NCBI GenBank assembly: GCA_023436485.1
Contig: JAEZIU010000321.1
Coordinates: 1 to 5,124 of the forward strand
Direction: 5' to 3'
DNA: 5,124 nucleotides
Source: Bacillota bacterium
Lineage (GTDB): Bacteria > Bacillota > Clostridia > Acetivibrionales > DSM-1351
Made by a program: the position numbers and the translations under genes. The notes beneath the pieces are model-generated. The model searched no databases. It saw only the letters and a list, made by a program, of their open reading frames with translations, and was not told the origin of the DNA. Position 1 is the stretch's first letter; each line of letters opens with the position of its first letter. Positions 1-5,124 of this stretch are shown here, piece by piece.

Positions 1-2
1 TT

Positions 3-101
3 AACAAAACCTTTAAATTGGGAAGCTTAATGCTATTCGTTGGCATTCTATTCGGATACCTCAGTGATAATAAAAAGCATCCCCAAAATGCAAACAATTA
101 A
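3..101 (+). CDS. C-terminal end of a probable membrane protein (partial)
   Basis: An open frame runs from the left edge of the window to a TAA at 99-101, giving 32 residues. Visible residues 6-20 (LGSLMLFVGILFGYL) are strongly hydrophobic and long enough for most of a membrane helix. They are followed by a polar, Asn- and Lys-rich tail (SDNKKHPQNANN), a common way for an integral membrane protein to end. The other two forward frames are stopped early. A long hairpin with a T-run lies about 30 bases downstream, which fits the end of a transcription unit. An ATG at 30-32 lies in frame, but no ribosome-binding site precedes it, so a gene entering from outside is more likely than a short one starting here. 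The family cannot be identified from this tail; a transporter or exporter would suit a biosynthetic locus, but that is a guess. Confidence 0.45.
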   Translation, partial: NKTFKLGSLMLFVGILFGYLSDNKKHPQNANN

Positions 102-132
102 TTCTAATTTATATATGTATGCTGTAATGAAG

Positions 133-214
133 ATGCGGTAAGGTATCCTGCTAAGTGTAGTCTTGTGTGATAACTTAAAAATACACTAGGGATACACTTT
201 CCGCATTGTTTTTT
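133..214 (+). terminator. Long imperfect hairpin with T-run, probable terminator
   Basis: ATGCGG at 133-138 pairs with CCGCAT at 201-206, AAG at 140-142 with CTT at 197-199, GTATCC at 143-148 with GGATAC at 190-195, CT at 151-152 with AG at 188-189, and AGTGTA at 154-159 with TACACT at 182-187. Together these give about 23 base pairs broken by one mismatch and small bulges, closing a 22-base loop. Six T's follow at 209-214, so on the plus strand this reads as a Rho-independent terminator for the membrane-protein gene ending at 101. It is longer and more interrupted than a typical terminator, so a structured leader RNA or a remnant of a small inverted-repeat element are alternatives. Confidence 0.5.
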
Positions 215-482
215 GCTAATTGTCACTCATGTATCGTAATCCAAATGCTTTATGTACTGATGTTAAAATTTAATTGCAAACAATGGGAAAATATGATATT
301 ATATAACATATTAATACACGATTACTATAATATAACAAAAAAATATTACCCCAAAAATGTAGATTTAAGTATATTTATGTCTGATTACTTTTTATTTAAA
401 GGGATATGATTTACAGTGTATGATCTACTCATTTGCAGAATACATACAACGTAAATAGATTAAACAATAGGATTAGGGTTCA

Positions 483-496
483 ACAATAGATATTGT
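483..496. promoter_or_regulatory. 14-base palindrome, candidate operator
   Basis: ACAATA at 483-488 and TATTGT at 491-496 are perfect inverted repeats around a 2-base centre. A related half-copy, ACAATAGGAT, lies just upstream at about 464-473. The palindrome ends six bases before the TTGACA box at 503-508, where an activator or repressor could sit. AT-rich palindromes of this length also arise by chance, so function is unproven. Confidence 0.25.
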
Positions 497-502
497 GGTT
501 CC

Positions 503-533
503 TTGACAAATCCATAAAGTACCTTGGTAAAGT
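503..533 (+). promoter_or_regulatory. Candidate sigma-70-type promoter with long spacer
   Basis: TTGACA at 503-508 is a perfect -35 consensus. The best -10 match downstream is TAAAGT at 528-533 (4 of 6 positions) after a 19-base spacer. That is longer than the usual 17 and is the spacing known for promoters controlled by MerR-family activators. ACCTTGGT, an interrupted dyad, lies in the spacer. If used, this promoter would give the AT-ER gene a leader of roughly 500 bases. The -10 match is weak and no regulator gene is in view. Confidence 0.25.
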
Positions 534-742
534 GCTGGCAGTTGAAATGGATACGGGTTATTTTACATTCGTTCGATAAGTCAGGTTTTTCCAGATGACA
601 GGGCCAATCTGCAGTTTCTACATATTACAATTATTTCTAAAAAATTACATATAATCTACGTAAGCACATCCATGATAAAATTCACAAATAAGAAAGAGAT
701 AAAAAGGTAAACAGCGGCAGGCACTCTAACATATTTTTATTA

Positions 743-777
743 ATTACTGCTGACGGAATAGATAGTCTATTTGTAAT
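743..777. repeat. Nested inverted repeat
   Basis: ATTAC at 743-747 pairs with GTAAT at 773-777. Inside it AATAGA at 757-762 pairs with TCTATT at 766-771 across a 3-base centre. The left side of the internal loop has nine unpaired bases and the right side one. The arms are short and AT-rich and no T-run follows, so it is either a minor leader hairpin, a protein-binding dyad or chance. Confidence 0.2.
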
Positions 778-814
778 CTCCATGAATATACGAAAATTTT
801 AGTGTACTTTGCTT

Positions 815-836
815 ATATTCAGCATATCTGGAATAT
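815..836. repeat. Imperfect dyad, candidate operator or leader hairpin
   Basis: ATATTCAG at 815-822 is matched by CTGGAATAT at 828-836 on the opposite strand, with one extra G and a 5-base centre. It has the form of a dimeric regulator's site. No clear promoter boxes flank it. Confidence 0.2.
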
Positions 837-870
837 TACAACGAACTGTTATATTAAAGAGGATTTCCTA

Positions 871-931
871 AACTTCAAATATTCTGTTTTGCGGTAAAAA
901 ACAGAAGTTCACAAACTGTGTTGGTTTTTTT
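871..931 (+). promoter_or_regulatory. Leader with competing hairpins and T-run, possible attenuator
   Basis: TTCTGTTTT at 882-890 and AAAACAGAA at 898-906 form a perfect 9-base-pair stem over a 7-base loop. AACTTC at 871-876 can instead pair with GAAGTT at 904-909, which competes for 904-906. AAAACAG at 898-904 can also pair, with one mismatch, with CTGTGTT at 916-922, which lies just before seven T's at 925-931. Mutually exclusive pairings ending at a T-run are the form of a transcription attenuator upstream of the AT-ER gene. All stems are AU-rich, so stability is doubtful. No known riboswitch consensus was recognised. Confidence 0.3.
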
Positions 932-949
932 AACGGAGCATATAAATTT

Positions 950-985
950 ATGAACGAAAAATATAGTACCTTTGGCGGACTATGA
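950..985 (+). CDS. Possible 11-residue leader peptide MNEKYSTFGGL
   Basis: ATG at 950 follows ACGGAG at 933-938 with an 11-base gap, a usable though loosely spaced ribosome-binding site. The frame reads MNEKYSTFGGL and stops at TGA 983-985. Beyond that stop the same frame stays open for ten more codons (DALNKIIAYI) before a second TGA, so this may be the start of a small gene cut by a stop codon. It lies between the possible attenuator and the AT-ER start, where a translated leader peptide would be well placed to influence expression. The peptide resembles no leader I can name, and an ORF this short may be chance. Confidence 0.2.
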   Translation: MNEKYSTFGGL

Positions 986-1038
986 GATGCATTGAATAAG
1001 ATTATAGCTTATATATGAGTATAAATTGAGCAAGGGCG

Positions 1039-1044
1039 AAAGGA
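1039..1044 (+). promoter_or_regulatory. Ribosome-binding site of the AT-ER gene, unusually far from the start
   Basis: AAAGGA at 1039-1044 is the only Shine-Dalgarno-like sequence ahead of the ATG at 1058, leaving 13 bases between them where 5-9 is usual. An out-of-frame ATG at 1045-1047 directly abuts it, too close to be used, and would give only 25 residues. The AT-ER frame is closed by a TGA at 1046-1048, so ATG 1058 is the first possible start. Translation may be weak or helped by upstream structure. Confidence 0.5.
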
Positions 1045-1057
1045 ATGATTAATAAAG

Positions 1058-3385
1058 ATGATTACGTTTATTTTTCCTGGTCAAGGTTCTCAAAGCAAGG
1101 GCATGGGCGGAACATTGTTTAATGAGTTTAAGGAATTAACCATGCAGGCGGATGAGATTCTGGGTTATTCAATTGAAGAGCTTTGTCTGGAGGATCATAA
1201 CTCAAATTTGAATCAAACTCAATATACCCAGGTTGCCATATACACGGTAAGTGCATTAAGCTATTTAAAAAAAATATCAGAAACCAATAAAGAACCGGAT
1301 TACGTTGCCGGACATAGTTTGGGAGAGTATAATGCACTGTTTGCAGCAGGTGTGTTTGATTTTGTTACCGGATTAAAAATGGTAAAAAAGAGAGGAGAAT
1401 TAATGAGCCTTGCAAGCGGAGGCGGAATGGCAGCTATAATCGGGCTGAATGAAGATCAGGTTGCAGATGTGTTAAAACAGAACAATCTGCTGGGAATAGA
1501 TATCGCCAACTTAAATTCTCCCTCTCAAATTGTAATTTCCGGTTCAAAATCAGAAATTGAAGATGCCAAACCAATTTTTGAGGGCAGCAAGGGAGTAAAA
1601 ATGTTTGCACCTCTCAAAACAAGTGGTGCGTTTCATTCCCGCTATATGGATGAGTCCAAAAAGAGTTTTGAGACTTTCTTAATGGATTTTAAACTATCTG
1701 CGCCCCAAATACCGGTGATTTCAAATTTACATGCAAGACCCTATAAAGAGTCCGACATAAAAAGAAATCTTATAGAACAAATTACTTCCCCGGTTAAATG
1801 GACAGAAACTATCAGGTATTTAATGGGACGCGGGGATATGGAATTTGAGGAAGTTGGAGCAGGTAAGGTTTTAACCGGATTGGTTAAACGTATTAAAGCA
1901 GAAGCTGAGCCTTTAATAATTGAGGACATAGAGGAAGATACAACAATACAGGAACAATCAGCCTTAATTGATGAAAATATTGAATCAGGGCAGAAGGATT
2001 TAGCAGAAGCCAAAATAGAGTTTCCAAAGATTTCACCGTTAACCTTGGGAAGTGACGAATTTAAAAAAACATATAATCTTAAATATGCTTATTTAACTGG
2101 TGGGATGTATAAAGGGATATCTTCTGGAAATATAGTAGTAAAAATGGGTCTTAAGGGAATGATGGGCTTTCTTGGAACAGGCGGACTGAGTATATCTCAG
2201 ATATCAGACGAGCTGAAATATATCCAAGAGAGGCTAACGAATGGACAAGCTTATGGTGCTGATTTAGTACATAATATGAACCATCCTGAAATGGAAGAAA
2301 AAACAGTAGACCTGTTCCTAAAATGCGGAGTAAAAAATATTGAAGCATCCGCATTTTTAACTATGTCTCCAGCTTTAGTCAGGTACCGCGCAAAGGGATT
2401 GTCCCGGAATAGAGACGGAAATATCAATATTACCAATAGAATTATCGCAAAATTATCACGGCCTGAGGTGGCAGAAGCTTTTCTTTGTCCTGCTCCGCAA
2501 CGGATTGTTGATAAACTTATAGCTGAAAATTCAATAACACAGGATGAAGCAGATATTCTGAAACTGGTTCCTATGGCGGATGATATTTGTGTTGAAGCAG
2601 ATTCGGGAGGTCATACTGATGCCAGAATGGCTTATGCACTGATGCCGGCAATAATCAAATTACGGAATGAAATAATGTGCAAATACCAATACCAAAGGAA
2701 AGTCAATGTTGGGGCGGCTGGTGGAATCGGAACACCCGAGTCGGCGGCAGCCGCATTTATTCTAGGTGCGGATTTTATTATGACGGGTTCAATAAACCAG
2801 TGTACGGTTGAAGGAAATACTAGTGATGCTGTAAAAGACTTATTACAACAAATGAATGTTCAGGATACCGATTATGTGCCTGCAGGTGATATGTTTGAGC
2901 TAGGTTCAAAGGCCCAGGTGCTGAAAAGAGGGGTATTCTTTCCAGCCCGTGCAAATAAGTTATATGAGTTATATCGTCAATACAATTCCTTGAACGAAAT
3001 TGATGAAAAGACCAGGAAACAAATACAGGAGAAATACTTCCGGCGCAGCTTTGAGGATATATTCAAAGAATTGAAGGAATATTATCCGCCTGAAGAGATT
3101 GAGAAAGCTGAAGCAAATCCAAAGCATAAAATGGCTTTAATTTTCAGATGGTATTTTTCATATACGAACCGGCTTGCTTTAAACGGTAATGAAGAATTCA
3201 AAGTGGACTATCAGATTCAATGTGGTCCTGCATTGGGAGCGTTTAACCAATGGGTAAAAGGTACTGAATTAGAAAATTGGAGAAACCGGCATATAGACCA
3301 GATTGGTGAAAAACTTATGCATGAGACTGCAGAATATCTAAATAAACAAATCGGTTTATTGACTGTAAAAGAAGCCACAATATAG
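1058..3385 (+). CDS. pksE: Trans-acting malonyl acyltransferase / FMN enoyl reductase didomain (PksE-like)
   Basis: A 775-residue bifunctional enzyme of trans-AT polyketide synthesis. Residues 1-285 are a malonyl-CoA:ACP transacylase: GQGSQ at 8-12 (oxyanion hole), GHSLGE at 85-90 with nucleophile Ser87, Arg112 in KKRGE as the likely malonyl-carboxylate contact, and GAFHS at 190-194 with catalytic His193. Phe before that His is typical of malonyl rather than methylmalonyl specificity. An acidic linker spans about 286-320. Residues 325-775 match the PfaD family of FMN-dependent trans enoyl reductases: GISSGN...MGLKGMMGFLGTGGL at 353-377, EADSGGHTD at 513-521 with the conserved His519, AAGGIGTP at 553-560 and TGSINQ at 576-581 (flavin-phosphate loops), and the family's C-terminal YQIQCGPALGAFNQW at 718-732. 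The length is close to B. subtilis PksE, which has the same domain order. It would act in the cytosol, loading malonyl units onto carrier proteins of AT-less modules and reducing enoyl intermediates. All key residues look intact. The symbol is given by family, not proven orthology. Confidence 0.93.
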   Translation: MITFIFPGQGSQSKGMGGTLFNEFKELTMQADEILGYSIEELCLEDHNSNLNQTQYTQVAIYTVSALSYLKKISETNKEPDYVAGHSLGEYNALFAAGVFDFVTGLKMVKKRGELMSLASGGGMAAIIGLNEDQVADVLKQNNLLGIDIANLNSPSQIVISGSKSEIEDAKPIFEGSKGVKMFAPLKTSGAFHSRYMDESKKSFETFLMDFKLSAPQIPVISNLHARPYKESDIKRNLIEQITSPVKWTETIRYLMGRGDMEFEEVGAGKVLTGLVKRIKAEAEPLIIEDIEEDTTIQEQSALIDENIESGQKDLAEAKIEFPKISPLTLGSDEFKKTYNLKYAYLTGGMYKGISSGNIVVKMGLKGMMGFLGTGGLSISQISDELKYIQERLTNGQAYGADLVHNMNHPEMEEKTVDLFLKCGVKNIEASAFLTMSPALVRYRAKGLSRNRDGNINITNRIIAKLSRPEVAEAFLCPAPQRIVDKLIAENSITQDEADILKLVPMADDICVEADSGGHTDARMAYALMPAIIKLRNEIMCKYQYQRKVNVGAAGGIGTPESAAAAFILGADFIMTGSINQCTVEGNTSDAVKDLLQQMNVQDTDYVPAGDMFELGSKAQVLKRGVFFPARANKLYELYRQYNSLNEIDEKTRKQIQEKYFRRSFEDIFKELKEYYPPEEIEKAEANPKHKMALIFRWYFSYTNRLALNGNEEFKVDYQIQCGPALGAFNQWVKGTELENWRNRHIDQIGEKLMHETAEYLNKQIGLLTVKEATI

Positions 3386-3391
3386 AATTAC

Positions 3392-3415
3392 GTATAATGT
3401 TGAACATGCTTATAC
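3392..3415. repeat. Intergenic dyad between the two large genes
   Basis: GTATAA at 3392-3397 and TTATAC at 3410-3415 are inverted repeats, enclosing TGTTGAACA (3398-3406), itself a 9-base odd-centred palindrome. No T-run follows, so it does not look like a terminator, which supports co-transcription across the 64-base gap. It could be an RNA processing or stabilising element, a regulator site or chance. Confidence 0.25.
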
Positions 3416-3434
3416 TTCATAATTGATAAATAAT

Positions 3435-3442
3435 GGAAGGTG
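3435..3442 (+). promoter_or_regulatory. Ribosome-binding site of the radical SAM gene
   Basis: GGAAGGTG at 3435-3442 lies seven bases before ATG 3450, a strong, well-spaced Shine-Dalgarno site that fixes the start. It is clearly better placed than the site of the upstream gene, so the radical SAM protein may be translated more efficiently from a shared transcript. Confidence 0.75.
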
Positions 3443-3449
3443 AATTAAT

Positions 3450-5057
3450 ATGAGTAAAATAATTGACTGCGTATTAATCGGAAGTAATGAAATGAACTTT
3501 TCCGAAATTGAAAGTATTACGAAACTTGCAGGGACGAATTCGGCTGCGTATAGGGATCTTAGTTACAGCTTTTTGTACTATGAGGGTAAGCCTTATACCG
3601 CATCTGATATATATAATTCACTTTTTTATAATAAAAATATATTGGATGATTCAATTGGACCGCTTAATTCAGGCAACGCATTCAGTTCTACAATTTCCTA
3701 CCTGGGAACTTATCTCAAAAGGAGAGGAATAAATGTTGATTATATAAATTCCTTTAATACCGGAAAAGCTGCTCTTGCAAAAATGCTGACTGAAAATACG
3801 GTATTATCCGTTGGAATTACAACAACTCTTTATGTGACGATTCACCCTATTATAGAAATTATTTCATTTGTAAAAAAGTATAATCCGGATGCAAAAATAA
3901 TTATCGGCGGCCCATTTATACATAATCAGGTAAGAATCAAAAATAAAAGAGAATTAGAATATATTTTCAATTCGGTCAAGGGAGATTTTTATATATGTAA
4001 TTCACAAGGGGAAGAGGCACTAGTCAATACTATTAACGCAATAAAAGATAATCGGCCATTTGACAATATCATGAATGTATATTACAAAAAACAAAATGAA
4101 TATGTTATTAATGGTTTCTTTGAAGAGGAAAATAATTTATCGCAAAATATGGTTGACTGGAATTTATTTAAAGGTAGTGCGAACCTGATGGTAAATACAA
4201 GGACATCAATATCATGTCCTTATAGCTGTGCATTTTGCACTTTTCCAAAACGTTCGGGTAAATATCTTACGGCTTCACTTAGTGACATTGAAAATGAACT
4301 TGATACCTTGAATTCGTTGGGGACGGTAACAAGTGTCAATTTTATTGATGATACCTTTAATATTCCGCCCAATAGGTTTAAAGAAATTTTGCATATGTTT
4401 ATTAGAAAAAAATACTCCTTTAAATGGTTTGCGTTTTATAGATGTCAGTTTGCGGATAGGGAAACGATTGAGCTTTTGAAAGAAAGCGGATGTGAAGGGG
4501 TTTTCCTTGGAATAGAATCCGGAAGCAATAAAATACTGGAAAACATGAATAAAAGTGCTACAATCGAAAAATACCAAAAAGGGCTTGAGTTATTAAACGA
4601 ATACGGTATTACTTCATTTGCTTCATTTATTGTTGGGTTTCCGGGCGAAACTTACGAAACTTTTCAGGAAACTCTGAAGTTTATTAAAGAATGTAATCCG
4701 ACTTATTACCGTGCACAGGTTTGGTATTATGATCCTTGGACTCCAATAACAGAAAGAAAAGATGAATTTAAACTGGAGGGGTCGCAATTTGATTGGAAAC
4801 ATTCAACGATGGATTCATCAACTGCATGTGAATTAGTAGAAAAAATGATTTTAACAGTAAACAATTCAACCTTTGTACCTGGTCACAACTTTGATTTTTC
4901 CTCTGTTATTAATCTTATGCACAGAGGAATGACCTTTGATAGAGTTAAAATGTTTTTAAATACCTTTAATGATTGTGTTAAAGAAAAAATTACAAATCCT
5001 GTCAGCAAAGAAACCAGTAGGGATTCCATTTTGAAATTTATAAATATTATGTCTTAA
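3450..5057 (+). CDS. B12-binding-type radical SAM enzyme, PhpK-like, probable methyltransferase
   Basis: A 535-residue protein, full length for a class B (cobalamin-dependent) radical SAM enzyme. Residues 1-75 form an N-terminal extension (AYRDLSYSFLYYEGKPY at 33-49) resembling what I recall of the PhpK family, whose founder methylates phosphorus in phosalacine biosynthesis. Residues 80-215 look like a Rossmann-type B12-binding domain: YLGTYLKRRG at 84-93, a strand into GITTTLYVT at 122-130 and IIIGGPFI at 150-157. No DxHxxG motif is seen, which fits enzymes that bind cobalamin without a histidine ligand. The radical SAM core starts with CPYSCAFC at 256-263, the CxxxCxxC [4Fe-4S] ligands being Cys256, Cys260 and Cys263. 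GIESGS at 354-359 and FIVGFPGET at 393-401 are typical of its SAM-binding barrel. Residues about 425-535 form a C-terminal substrate-side region with WYYDPWTP at 425-432. It lies 64 bases after the AT-ER gene, probably in one operon, which suggests tailoring of a polyketide or a carrier-bound intermediate. The radical SAM class is secure, PhpK membership is likely, and the substrate is unknown. No membrane segment or signal peptide is seen. Confidence 0.88.
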   Translation: MSKIIDCVLIGSNEMNFSEIESITKLAGTNSAAYRDLSYSFLYYEGKPYTASDIYNSLFYNKNILDDSIGPLNSGNAFSSTISYLGTYLKRRGINVDYINSFNTGKAALAKMLTENTVLSVGITTTLYVTIHPIIEIISFVKKYNPDAKIIIGGPFIHNQVRIKNKRELEYIFNSVKGDFYICNSQGEEALVNTINAIKDNRPFDNIMNVYYKKQNEYVINGFFEEENNLSQNMVDWNLFKGSANLMVNTRTSISCPYSCAFCTFPKRSGKYLTASLSDIENELDTLNSLGTVTSVNFIDDTFNIPPNRFKEILHMFIRKKYSFKWFAFYRCQFADRETIELLKESGCEGVFLGIESGSNKILENMNKSATIEKYQKGLELLNEYGITSFASFIVGFPGETYETFQETLKFIKECNPTYYRAQVWYYDPWTPITERKDEFKLEGSQFDWKHSTMDSSTACELVEKMILTVNNSTFVPGHNFDFSSVINLMHRGMTFDRVKMFLNTFNDCVKEKITNPVSKETSRDSILKFINIMS

Positions 5058-5124
5058 ATAGTTGAACAATTAAATGATGAATTAGTCGAATTATGAGATA
5101 AATTTTATCAGACTGGAGTAAGCT
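5058..5124. other. Downstream flank without a complete gene
   Basis: After the TAA at 5055-5057 there is a small perfect dyad, GATAAA at 5097-5102 with TTTATC at 5104-5109, and no T-run typical of a terminator. TGGAG at 5114-5118 could be the ribosome-binding site of a further gene starting just past the window edge, which would continue the operon. No complete gene is present. Confidence 0.35.

Larger units (their letters stand above)
215..1057. other. Long AT-rich intergenic region upstream of the AT-ER gene
   Basis: About 840 bases carry no coding region with a credible start, ribosome-binding site and protein-like composition. GC is about 22% by hand count over 241-420 and rises nearer the gene. 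An open frame at 206-409 starts with TTG inside the T-run of the upstream hairpin, has no ribosome-binding site and is made of AT-biased residues; it is judged spurious. What the region does hold is a palindrome at 483-496 next to a TTGACA box, dyads at 743-777 and 815-836, a possible switching leader at 871-931 and a tiny ORF at 950-985. No tRNA, CRISPR repeat, insertion-sequence terminal repeat or cobalamin riboswitch element was recognised. It is probably the control region of the polyketide operon, possibly with remnants of decayed genes. Confidence 0.6.

Noticed and set aside
206..409. A 67-codon open frame on the plus strand.
   Set aside because: It starts with TTG inside the hairpin's T-run, has no ribosome-binding site, and its residues (Ile, Tyr, Asn, Lys, Phe) simply reflect AT-rich DNA.
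692..802. An open stretch of 36 codons on the plus strand.
   Set aside because: It has no start codon with a ribosome-binding site and no recognisable similarity; this length is expected by chance.
992..1025. TTGAAT (992-997) with TATATG (1012-1017) or TATAAA (1020-1025) as a promoter close to the AT-ER gene.
   Set aside because: The spacers are 14 and 22 bases, both outside the working range, and TATA-like words are common in this AT-rich stretch.
102..1057. Possible cobalamin riboswitch, suggested by the B12-type enzyme downstream.
   Set aside because: No B12-box-like conserved segment was found, and the hairpins present do not match the riboswitch layout.
1045..1122. ATG at 1045 opening a 25-codon frame over the AT-ER start.
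   Set aside because: The Shine-Dalgarno-like sequence directly abuts it with no spacing, and the frame ends within the AT-ER coding region.
1128..2436. Several minus-strand open frames of 61-90 codons under the AT-ER gene.
   Set aside because: They overlap a large gene with unmistakable domain signatures, show no protein-family features and are shadows of its codon pattern.
3508..3732. A 74-codon plus-strand frame inside the radical SAM gene.
   Set aside because: It lies in another frame of a well-supported gene and has no ribosome-binding site or recognisable domain.
4275..4577. A 100-codon minus-strand frame under the radical SAM gene.
   Set aside because: It is antisense to the conserved radical SAM core and has no family features of its own.

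Overview
The window looks like the edge of a trans-acyltransferase (trans-AT) polyketide biosynthetic locus from a low-GC Gram-positive bacterium, most likely a clostridial Firmicute. This rests on AT-rich DNA (hand-counted at about 40% GC in a line of the first large gene and near 22% over 241-420), ATG starts with Shine-Dalgarno sites, and a protein architecture known from Bacillus and Clostridia polyketide clusters. The species cannot be named from the sequence alone.

Layout. Positions 3-101 hold the last 32 codons of a gene entering from the left, probably a membrane protein. Positions 102-1057 are about 950 bases with no convincing protein-coding gene. They hold a long imperfect hairpin followed by six T's (133-214, probable terminator of the left gene), a very AT-rich block, a 14-base palindrome beside a TTGACA box, several smaller dyads, a leader segment whose repeats could form alternative hairpins ahead of seven T's (871-931), and a tiny ORF (950-985) with its own ribosome-binding site. 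Positions 1058-3385 encode a 775-residue acyltransferase/enoyl-reductase didomain protein of the PksE type. After a 64-base gap without a terminator, 3450-5057 encode a 535-residue radical SAM protein with an N-terminal cobalamin-binding-like region, resembling the PhpK family. The last 67 bases hold no complete gene.

How the genes fit together. The didomain protein would load malonyl units from malonyl-CoA onto the carrier proteins of AT-less polyketide synthase modules and, with its FMN domain, reduce enoyl intermediates in trans. The radical SAM protein is a plausible tailoring enzyme, probably a methyltransferase, acting on the product or a carrier-bound intermediate. The two genes are probably co-transcribed. 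No synthase module, carrier protein, regulator or phosphonate gene is visible, so the product is unknown. The most interesting points are the pairing of a PhpK-like radical SAM enzyme with a polyketide enzyme, and the long, structured, gene-free leader upstream.
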